Positions 1 through 5,925 of a DNA stretch of 7,035 bases are shown in pieces. The stretch's first letter is position 1, and each line of letters opens with the position of its first letter. The notes beneath the pieces are model-generated. The model had not been told where the DNA came from. It made no database searches and was given only the letters and a program-made list of their open reading frames with translations. The translations under genes were made by a program, and so were the position numbers. The stretch comes from an uncultured Bacilli bacterium (GTDB lineage Bacteria; Bacillota_I; Bacilli_A; RF39; UBA660): assembly GCA_947628245.1 (NCBI GenBank), contig CANQZH010000062.1:1-7035 (forward strand). Direction: 5' to 3'.

Positions 1-950
1 ATAAAATATTTATTTCAATTTTTTGTTTAACCCTTATATTAATAACATTCATTAAGATGGATACTATTACTGATTTTTTTGTTCCTTTTATTGAACAAGA
101 TACTAAAATAGAAATAAGTCCTTCTAATAATTATAAAAAAGATATTAATTATTTATTTATCCAAAATACTAATAATTTTGGACCTTTAAGTAAACAAGAT
201 ATCAAAAATATTTTTTATACAATAGTTAATAATGGCTGGCAAACTTTTAGTTATTATTGTCCTAAAGAATATAGTGATTGTCTAAAAGATTCAGAATATA
301 TTAGTCAAAATAAAGATTTACTAACCCATATTAATAATTTTGTTCATCCATATAATGGTTTTAGTAATATAGAAACAATTATCAAAGAATCAGGACAAGT
401 TACCGTAAATGTTACTTATTTTTATAATGAAGACCATATAAATGCGATTAATAAAAAAGTAGATGAACTATACAATGAACTTATTAATGATCAAATGACT
501 GATCGAGAAAAAATCAAAACAATTCACGATTATATAATAAATAATACTAAATATGATATTACAAGAAATGAAAAAGGTGAAAGTATTTATCAATCTTATT
601 TAGCTTATGGTTTATTATTTGAAGGATATGCAACCTGTAATGGATATACTGATACAATGGCTTTATTTTTAGATAAAATGAATATTCCAAACTTTAAAGT
701 AGCAATGACTCCAGATGATCCATCTAAAGAAGGACACGTATGGAATGCTGTTTATTTAGATAATAATTGGTATCATTTAGATTTAACTTGGGATGACCCA
801 GTAAGTGATGATGGTAAAGATTATTTACAAGATACTTACTTTTTAATAGATACAAAAAAGTTAAAAGAAATAGATAATAATGGCGAGAAAATAATTACAG
901 ATCATAACTTTAAAGAAAACATTTATTTAGAATTAAAAGAAAAAAACTAG
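1..950 (+). CDS. Transglutaminase-like (cysteine protease-fold) protein, 5' end outside window
   Basis: The C-terminal half matches the transglutaminase-like superfamily. Counting from the ATG at 57, a catalytic Cys lies at 194 (YATCNGYTD), His at 227 (GHVWNAV) and Asp at 242 (WYHLDLTWDDP), in the order expected for the Cys-His-Asp triad. The ATG at 57 is probably not the true start. It has no convincing ribosome binding site, and the same frame stays open to position 3, encoding IFISIFCLTLILITFI just before it. That hydrophobic stretch looks like a signal peptide or membrane anchor, so the protein is probably exported or membrane-tethered with the catalytic domain outside. No lipobox is clear around the single Cys. 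About 120 residues before the catalytic part match no domain I recognise. Many bacterial members of this family have unknown substrates, and none is implied here. It converges on tig and ends in a shared terminator. Confidence 0.85.
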   Translation, partial: KIFISIFCLTLILITFIKMDTITDFFVPFIEQDTKIEISPSNNYKKDINYLFIQNTNNFGPLSKQDIKNIFYTIVNNGWQTFSYYCPKEYSDCLKDSEYISQNKDLLTHINNFVHPYNGFSNIETIIKESGQVTVNVTYFYNEDHINAINKKVDELYNELINDQMTDREKIKTIHDYIINNTKYDITRNEKGESIYQSYLAYGLLFEGYATCNGYTDTMALFLDKMNIPNFKVAMTPDDPSKEGHVWNAVYLDNNWYHLDLTWDDPVSDDGKDYLQDTYFLIDTKKLKEIDNNGEKIITDHNFKENIYLELKEKN

Positions 951-966
951 AACTACTAGTTTTTTT
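940..966. terminator. Bidirectional intrinsic terminator between convergent genes
   Basis: An 11-bp perfect inverted repeat (940-950 with 956-966) encloses a 5-base loop. The core is CTAG/CTAG with A/T flanks, giving a T-run on both strands: T at 960-967 on plus, and T's from the A-run at 940-946 on minus. It overlaps the last codons and the TAG stop of the transglutaminase-like gene and lies about 20 bases beyond the tig stop codon. It can therefore serve both genes. The stem is A/T-rich with only two G-C pairs, so its strength is uncertain. Confidence 0.7.
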
Positions 967-986
967 TACACTTCCAAATAATAAAA

Positions 987-2234
987 TTAATTATTTTTTA
1001 AAAATTCTAATGTTTTATGCATCTTTGCATCATATCTTAATAATTCTTTATTACCATAAGCTTCGATTAACTCTTCTTTAGTTATTCCATAATTATCGGC
1101 CATATGTTCAGCATTTTTTTCAACTTCTTCATCCGTTACTTCAATATTTTCTTTTTCAGCAACTTCTTCTAATAAGAAACGTTGTTTTATTCTTTGTAAA
1201 GCAGCAGGTTCCATCATTTTATGTAAATCTTCTTCATTCATTTTTCTTAATTCATAAAATTGTTCTAAAGTTATACCTTGCATTTTTAATTGGGCTTCAA
1301 ATTGATTAATAATTCGATGAACTTCATCGTGAAGTATATCTTCATCTATATCTACTTTCATATTATTAATAGCTTTATCTAAAACATCATTTAGATATTT
1401 ACCATCAATTTGATCTTGTTTTCTTTCAGTTAAAATTTTATTTAATTCTTCTCTTAATTCTTTTTCATTTGTAACTTTATCATAAGCTAAATCTTCAAAG
1501 AAATCTTCATCAATTTCAGGTAAAATTCTTTCTTTAATTTCTCTTAAAGTAATTTCAAATTTAGCTTCTTTATTAGCTAAATTTTCTATATAATCACTCG
1601 GAAATTTTAAATTAATTGTTTTAGTTTCACCAACTTTCATACCTAAAACACCATCTTCAAACCCTGGTATAAAAGTATTTGAACCAATTTCTAATGGGAA
1701 GTTTACTCCCCTTGCTCCTTCTAATTCTTTACCATCTACATAACCTTTAAAATCAATAACAGCAGTATCGCCCTTTTCAACAACCCCATCTTCTTTAACC
1801 TTTATTTCAGCAAATTCATTTCTTAAATGTTCAATTTCATGATCAATTTCTTCATCAGTTACTTTAACTTTTTCTTTTTTAATTTTTAAATCTTTATAAG
1901 CACCTAAAGTAATTTCAGGTTTACCAGTTAAAGTAATTTCAAAAGTAACACTATCCTTATCTACACTTGGAACATCAATCATTGGTTCAATAATAGGTGT
2001 AATTTTACTTTCTTTTAAAGCTTTTTGATAAGCACTTTTTAAAACTTCATCAATTGCATCATAAAATAATGATTCAATACCTACCTTTTCATAATAAACT
2101 TCTTTAGGAACAGATCCTTTTCTAAAACCATCAATATTAACTTCTTTTTGTTTTTTCTTAAAAGTTTTATCTAAGGCTTTTTGCCATTCTTCACCATCAA
2201 TCTTAATTGTTAATTTTTCTTTATTTTTTGCCAT
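987..2234 (-). CDS. tig: Trigger factor, ribosome-associated chaperone and peptidyl-prolyl isomerase
   Basis: Trigger factor binds the ribosome near the exit tunnel and shields nascent chains in the cytoplasm. The 415-residue protein has all three parts of the family. The N-terminal ribosome-binding domain carries the signature loop GFRKGSVP at 36-43. An FKBP-type isomerase domain spans about 153-235 (DTAVIDFKGYVDG, then IPGFEDGVLGM). A long helical C-terminal substrate-binding domain runs from about 240 to the end. The length is slightly below the usual 425-450, partly because the N-terminus lacks several residues before the first strand. The start is well supported: ATG at 2234 has AGAAAGGA upstream with 9-base spacing and a promoter just before that. 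The gene has its own promoter but no obvious terminator separates it from the upstream chaperonin gene, so read-through is possible. Its 3' end converges on the transglutaminase-like gene. Confidence 0.97.
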   Translation of the reverse strand: MAKNKEKLTIKIDGEEWQKALDKTFKKKQKEVNIDGFRKGSVPKEVYYEKVGIESLFYDAIDEVLKSAYQKALKESKITPIIEPMIDVPSVDKDSVTFEITLTGKPEITLGAYKDLKIKKEKVKVTDEEIDHEIEHLRNEFAEIKVKEDGVVEKGDTAVIDFKGYVDGKELEGARGVNFPLEIGSNTFIPGFEDGVLGMKVGETKTINLKFPSDYIENLANKEAKFEITLREIKERILPEIDEDFFEDLAYDKVTNEKELREELNKILTERKQDQIDGKYLNDVLDKAINNMKVDIDEDILHDEVHRIINQFEAQLKMQGITLEQFYELRKMNEEDLHKMMEPAALQRIKQRFLLEEVAEKENIEVTDEEVEKNAEHMADNYGITKEELIEAYGNKELLRYDAKMHKTLEFLKNN

Positions 2235-2243
2235 ATTAGCACG

Positions 2244-2251
2244 TCCTTTCT
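2244..2251 (-). promoter_or_regulatory. Ribosome binding site of tig
   Basis: The minus strand reads AGAAAGGA, followed by 9 bases and then ATG. It is the clearest Shine-Dalgarno sequence in the window and fixes the tig start. The genes of the upstream unit mostly lack such a site and seem to rely on overlap with the preceding gene. Confidence 0.8.
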
Positions 2252-2259
2252 TGTTTAGT

Positions 2260-2289
2260 ATTATACCTTAGAGTTTAACATTTTGTAAA
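2260..2289 (-). promoter_or_regulatory. Sigma-A-type promoter of tig
   Basis: The minus strand shows TTTACA (2289-2284, one mismatch to TTGACA), an 18-base spacer and a perfect TATAAT (2265-2260). Transcription would start near 2253, giving a leader of about 19 bases that contains the ribosome binding site. The -35 begins two bases after the stop codon of the upstream chaperonin gene, so tig can be expressed independently of that unit. No complete CIRCE heat-shock operator is present. Confidence 0.75.
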
Positions 2290-2291
2290 GG

Positions 2292-3815
2292 CTAAAAACT
2301 AATATTTTCTTTTAAATTATCTTCTATATTTAATACTAAATAAGAAGTAGTAAGAATCATAGAGGCAAGTGAAAAAGCTGTTTCAAGGGTTTTTCTAACA
2401 ACTAAATAAGCATCTAATATATCAGTATCAATTATTTTTTCAAAATCATCATTTTTAACATTATAAATTTTAGTATAATTACTCTTCTTTATTTCATCAA
2501 TAATTTTATCATCATCTAAATTATTATTTTCTAAGATTTGTCTTATTGGACTTTCTAAAGTTTCTTTAATTAATTTATCATCAATTTCTTCACTTATTTT
2601 TAAAAGGGTAATTCCACTTCCATATAAAACTCCTTCACTACAAACATTTAATGAACAAAGAGCATCAAAAAATCTCATCATTTTCTCTTTTTTCTCCGTT
2701 TTAGTATAACCTCCAACATAAATAATTAACATCTTTTGTTTTAATTTATTAATTCTTTCCATAAGATTATCTAAATAATATTTTTCTTTAACTTCTTTAC
2801 TTAATTTACTTAATTTTTTTAAATGATTATTTAAATCATTACTCTTATTACCTAATATAATAGTTTGTTCTAAACTACATATAACTTGTTTAGTAAAACC
2901 TAAATCTTTAATATCTAAATCATCTTGTTCTTTTTTAACTTTTACTTTAGTTAATATTTCTAAATCTTCATATATTTCTTTTTTCTTTTCTATATAATCA
3001 ATACTATTAAGAAGTATTATTTTAAAATTATGTTCTAAATTAATTTCTAAAGTTACTTGTTTAATTTCTTCACTAAAAGAATCAGCAAGAATAATTAAAT
3101 TACTTTCTTTTTCAATCATCATATTATATATATCACTTAATTTATTTATATCATCAACATAATAATCTAAAATTAATAAATAACAATTATCTAAAACAAC
3201 TTCTTTTTGATTCATTAAAAATAAATTAGAAATTATTCCTACATCAAAATAATAACCATTTATTTTTTCAACATAAGTTTTATAATTATTACTTTCTTTT
3301 ATTTTAATAGCTTTAACTTTACTAAAAGAAGATGCTAGTAATTTACCTATTTCTTCATCAGCCGAACTAGTCCTAGCAATTTTCTCTAAAGTACTCTTAT
3401 TAGTTTTAATTTTTTCTTTATCTAATAAATCTAATATTTCTTTTAAATAATAATCTAATTTTCTTTTTAACATAATTGGTTTTTCCCCATTTTGAATTTC
3501 TTTAATTCCCTTTAATATTAAAGATTTTAATAATACTAAAGTAGTAGTTGTTCCATCTCCTACTTCTTCATCAGTTTTTAAACTTGCTTCTTTTAATATT
3601 TCAATAATAGCATTTATTATTTCATCTTCACTATTAATATTTTTAGCAATTGTTACTCCATCATTAGTAATAAAAGGCATATTAGTAGAATTACTAATTA
3701 AAACATTATCTCCTTTAGGACCTAAAGTTTTAATAACAGGATTACATAAAGTATTAACGGCTAATAACAAATTTTCATAATAATTTTCTTTACTAATAAC
3801 TTTTTTCAATTTCAT
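2292..3815 (-). CDS. Divergent GroEL-like (cpn60) chaperonin subunit
   Basis: The 507-residue protein aligns by eye with GroEL across equatorial, intermediate and apical domains. From the ATG at 3815, TLGPKG lies at 30-35, TNDG Asp at 52 and GDGTTT with Asp at 87, the same positions as in E. coli GroEL. The counterpart of Asp398 is Asp384 (FFDALCS), and that of the adenine-contacting Asp495 is Asp468 (ILDA). The GGG loop is changed to GSG (399-401). ATP binding and hydrolysis therefore look possible. The apical region (about 185-365) is the divergent part: the APGFGDRR segment is missing and the Gly-Met C-terminal tail is absent. No groES is nearby. A GTG at 3818 is an alternative start; ATG is preferred for the matching numbering. 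The start overlaps the preceding gene by 23 bases, suggesting translational coupling. It may be a specialised paralog or the only cpn60 of a reduced genome. Confidence 0.88.
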   Translation of the reverse strand: MKLKKVISKENYYENLLLAVNTLCNPVIKTLGPKGDNVLISNSTNMPFITNDGVTIAKNINSEDEIINAIIEILKEASLKTDEEVGDGTTTTLVLLKSLILKGIKEIQNGEKPIMLKRKLDYYLKEILDLLDKEKIKTNKSTLEKIARTSSADEEIGKLLASSFSKVKAIKIKESNNYKTYVEKINGYYFDVGIISNLFLMNQKEVVLDNCYLLILDYYVDDINKLSDIYNMMIEKESNLIILADSFSEEIKQVTLEINLEHNFKIILLNSIDYIEKKKEIYEDLEILTKVKVKKEQDDLDIKDLGFTKQVICSLEQTIILGNKSNDLNNHLKKLSKLSKEVKEKYYLDNLMERINKLKQKMLIIYVGGYTKTEKKEKMMRFFDALCSLNVCSEGVLYGSGITLLKISEEIDDKLIKETLESPIRQILENNNLDDDKIIDEIKKSNYTKIYNVKNDDFEKIIDTDILDAYLVVRKTLETAFSLASMILTTSYLVLNIEDNLKENISF

Positions 3816-4557
3816 CACTCATTTCTATCATATAAGGCCAATATTTCTTAGGCATCATATTCATTCTACATCTTTCATTTTTTCTTTCTTTAATGGCAAT
3901 TGTCTTATAAAAAGTTTGCCATAAATTAGCAAATTCTAATTCATCACTACTAAATTTAAAATCATTTTTCTCTAAATCTTTAACTGTTATTATAATGTAC
4001 TTATTCTTAGTATAAATACAAAGTAAATCTCTTTTAAGATCATAAATCATCCACGATTCATTAGCTAATCTATTCTTAAAATGATTAGCTAAATAACCTA
4101 ATACATTATTAGTTGGAGAAATATAGGCTAAATAAAAATTAGTTTCTAATTTTCTAAAACGCACAAAACCCTTTAATTTATGAGCTTCTCTTCTAACATA
4201 ATTACTAACATTTAAAGCTTCATTAACACATTTTAATTTTCTTAAATAAATTATTTTAGAACCATATTTTAATCCATTTAAAATAAAATAATACATAATT
4301 AATTCTTTATTTTGTTTATCAGATAAATAGACATCATAAACTATTTTAAAAAACTCTTTGGAAATATTTTGTAACTTTTTTAAAAAAATAGAATTTCTAC
4401 TTAAAGTCTTCTTTTTAATATTACTAAATAAATCATTTTCTAAACATTCTTCACTAACTATTTTAATTGGTCTTATTTTTTCTTTTATTAGAATTTCAAT
4501 AGTATTTAATAAATTATTAAAACTACCATCATATAAATAAACATCAAAATTATTCAT
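3793..4557 (-). CDS. TIGR03915-type putative DNA metabolism/repair protein, partner of the radical SAM protein
   Basis: I recognise this as the TIGR03915 (DUF4130-containing) family, whose genes sit beside TIGR03916 radical SAM genes; the biochemical activity is not established. Family hallmarks visible in the 254 residues are YDGSFNNLL at 9-17, VRREAHKLKGFVRF at 121-134, YISPTNNVLGYLANHF at 145-160, the ESW-to-YD segment at 167-173, LWQTFYKTIAIKERKN at 212-227 and the terminal MPKKYWPYM at 235-243. In some bacteria this module is fused to a uracil-DNA glycosylase domain; here the protein ends right after the module, so it is the stand-alone form. It is predicted cytoplasmic, with no signal peptide. 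ATG at 4557 overlaps the end of the radical SAM gene by 8 bases and has no clear ribosome binding site, so coupled translation is likely. Its end overlaps the chaperonin gene by 23 bases. Confidence 0.9.
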   Translation of the reverse strand: MNNFDVYLYDGSFNNLLNTIEILIKEKIRPIKIVSEECLENDLFSNIKKKTLSRNSIFLKKLQNISKEFFKIVYDVYLSDKQNKELIMYYFILNGLKYGSKIIYLRKLKCVNEALNVSNYVRREAHKLKGFVRFRKLETNFYLAYISPTNNVLGYLANHFKNRLANESWMIYDLKRDLLCIYTKNKYIIITVKDLEKNDFKFSSDELEFANLWQTFYKTIAIKERKNERCRMNMMPKKYWPYMIEMSDEIEKSY

Positions 4558-5755
4558 TAAATAAACAAAGCTGAACTTTCTTATCTATATTATCTTCTAA
4601 TAAAAGATGATTTTGAATAAAATTATAATTAAAATATTCATTACTAATAAAATATTTACCATTACATAAAATAAAATATTTAGCTCTTTTTAACACAACT
4701 CCTAATTTTTTTAAATCATTATACTCTAAAGTATAAAATTTTCGATTAGAAACAATTTTTTTAGCACTTGTAGGTCCTATTCCGGGAATTTTTAATAAAT
4801 CATTATAACTAACTTTATTAATTTCCATTGGAAATTTATCTAAATTTCTTAAAGCCCAATTAGCTTTAGGATCTAATAAAATATTAAAATTAGGATTATT
4901 ACTATCTAATAAATCTTCAATTTTATAATGATAATATCTAATTAACCAATCAGCTTGATATAAACGATGTTCTCTTTTTAAAGGAGGCATTTTTAATGAA
5001 GGTAAAAAACGATCTTTATTAACAGGAATATAAGCTGAATAAAAAACTCTTTTTAATTGATAACGATTATATAAATTAGTACTCATCTGCATAATATTTA
5101 AATCACTTTCATTAGTAGCCCCAATAATCATTTGACTACTTTGCCCAGCACTTACAAAATTCTTACTTTTATTTTCTTTAATAGTTTGCATAATCTTCGT
5201 AACTTTATCTTGAGTTTTATCAGGTGCTAGTAACTTTAAGGAATTATTAGTAGGTAATTCAATATTAGCACTCATTCGATCAACTAAACTTCCTAATTTT
5301 TTTAATAAATAATTACTAGCACCAGGTATAGCTTTCACGTGAATATAACCATTAAAATGATATTTACATCTTAAAAGCGTAATTGTTTCAATTAATTTAT
5401 TCATCGTATAATCAGGACTCTTAATAATACCTGAACTTAAAAATAAACCTTCAATATAATTTCTTTTATAAAAATTAATCGTAATTTGACATATTTCTTC
5501 AGGTGTAAATAAAGCTCTTTTAACTTCATTACTTTTCCGATTAATACAATACTTACAATCAAAAATACAACAATTAGTCATTAAGATTTTTAAAAGAGAT
5601 ATACACCTTCCATCACTAGAAAAAGAATGACAAATACCACTAAAAGAAGCATTACCTAAACCATTATTATTTTCTCTTTTACTACCCGATGAAGAACAAG
5701 AAGCATCATATTTAGCTGAATCAGCAAGTATTTTTAATTTTTCTTCAATACTCAT
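4550..5755 (-). CDS. Radical SAM/helix-hairpin-helix putative DNA repair or modification protein (TIGR03916 type)
   Basis: Counting from ATG at 5755 (401 residues), the radical SAM cluster motif CxxxCxxC is C63-C67-C70 (CCIFDCKYC), which would hold a [4Fe-4S] cluster that cleaves S-adenosylmethionine. Family-typical text precedes it: YDASCSSSGS at 16-25 and GICHSFSSDGRC at 40-51, adding Cys20, Cys42 and Cys51. RNYIEGLFLSSG lies at 98-109. A helix-hairpin-helix at about 319-335 (DLLKIPGIGPTSAKKIV) suggests DNA binding. The C-terminus ends QLCLFNE, resembling the sliding-clamp motif QL(S/D)LF. Substrate and reaction are unknown for the family. An in-frame TTG at 5782 would add nine residues, but it lies inside the promoter spacer and family members start near SIEEKLKILA, so ATG is preferred. 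A GGTGGT lies 3 bases before it. This is the first gene of a three-gene unit. Confidence 0.92.
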   Translation of the reverse strand: MSIEEKLKILADSAKYDASCSSSGSKRENNNGLGNASFSGICHSFSSDGRCISLLKILMTNCCIFDCKYCINRKSNEVKRALFTPEEICQITINFYKRNYIEGLFLSSGIIKSPDYTMNKLIETITLLRCKYHFNGYIHVKAIPGASNYLLKKLGSLVDRMSANIELPTNNSLKLLAPDKTQDKVTKIMQTIKENKSKNFVSAGQSSQMIIGATNESDLNIMQMSTNLYNRYQLKRVFYSAYIPVNKDRFLPSLKMPPLKREHRLYQADWLIRYYHYKIEDLLDSNNPNFNILLDPKANWALRNLDKFPMEINKVSYNDLLKIPGIGPTSAKKIVSNRKFYTLEYNDLKKLGVVLKRAKYFILCNGKYFISNEYFNYNFIQNHLLLEDNIDKKVQLCLFNE

Positions 5756-5770
5756 ATTACCACCAACAGT

Positions 5771-5799
5771 AATATAACACAAATGTTTGCTATTGTCAC
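5771..5799 (-). promoter_or_regulatory. Promoter of the radical SAM-TIGR03915-chaperonin unit
   Basis: The minus strand shows GTGACA (5799-5794, one mismatch to TTGACA), a 17-base spacer and TATATT (5776-5771), with a TGn extended -10. The predicted start of transcription is near 5764, leaving only about 9 leader bases, roughly GGTGGTAAT, before ATG at 5755. The mRNA would be nearly leaderless. The TTG at 5782 lies upstream of this start point and could not be translated from it. Confidence 0.7.
5776..5789. promoter_or_regulatory. Candidate LexA (SOS) box, proximal copy
   Basis: The plus strand reads AACACAAATGTTTG. The right half GTTTG fits the relaxed LexA form fully; the left half is degraded, for about 11 of 14 overall. 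It covers most of the spacer and touches the -10. It lies exactly 23 bases from the distal copy, about two helical turns, which would put both on the same DNA face. It is weaker than the distal copy on its own. Confidence 0.35.
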
Positions 5800-5817
5800 G
5801 AACAAATGATTGCTAAT
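5779..5817. repeat. Pair of 16-bp direct repeats in the promoter region
   Basis: ACAAATGTTTGCTATT (5779-5794) and ACAAATGATTGCTAAT (5802-5817) match at 14 of 16 bases and are offset by 23 bases. They overlap the two candidate LexA boxes but extend further on one side (GCTA). They may be the operator of LexA or of another regulator. Confidence 0.6.
5799..5812. promoter_or_regulatory. Candidate LexA (SOS) box, distal copy
   Basis: The plus strand reads CGAACAAATGATTG. It matches the relaxed Gram-positive LexA/DinR form CGAACRNRYGTTYG at 13 of 14 positions; against the strict palindrome CGAAC-N4-GTTCG the left half is perfect and the right half is 3 of 5. It touches the -35 hexamer, so a bound repressor would block RNA polymerase. 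Whether the organism has LexA cannot be seen here. Confidence 0.5.
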
Positions 5818-5889
5818 ATTTGGAAATTCATATTCATCAAGATAATTACTTTATACCACAAACGCAAATATTTAAAATGTTTATCCATC

Positions 5890-5925
5890 AAAAAAGAAAG
5901 AACACCATTAATTTAATGTTCTTTC
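5890..5925 (-). terminator. Intrinsic terminator of clpB
   Basis: On the minus strand a perfect 9-bp stem, GAAAGAACA (5925-5917) with TGTTCTTTC (5904-5896), is followed by six T's (5895-5890). The loop is about 12 bases and can form extra A/T pairs. The clpB stop codon (5910-5908) lies inside the loop, so the terminator overlaps the end of the gene. It separates clpB from the radical SAM unit. Confidence 0.85.

Noticed and set aside
2236..2242. TTAGCAC next to the tig start, like one half of a CIRCE heat-shock operator
   Set aside because: The second half (GAGTGCTAA after a 9-base spacer) is absent, and the half-site itself deviates after seven bases.
2266..2300. Terminator after the chaperonin gene
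   Set aside because: Only a weak, bulged CCTTTA/TAAGG pairing is present, with no T-run after it; the same bases are better explained as the tig promoter.
4358..4540. Plus-strand open frame of 60 codons
   Set aside because: It lies wholly inside the TIGR03915-type gene on the opposite strand. It is hydrophobic only because the A/T-rich complement reads as Phe/Leu/Ile codons, and it has no supporting context.
5780..5782. TTG as start of the radical SAM gene
   Set aside because: It falls within the promoter spacer, has no ribosome binding site, and adds nine residues not expected in the family.
5850..5860. Second possible promoter on the minus strand, TGGTATAAA (extended -10) upstream of the radical SAM gene
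   Set aside because: No acceptable -35 lies 16-18 bases upstream. The GTGACA/TATATT pair closer to the gene is much better, so this is kept only as an alternative.
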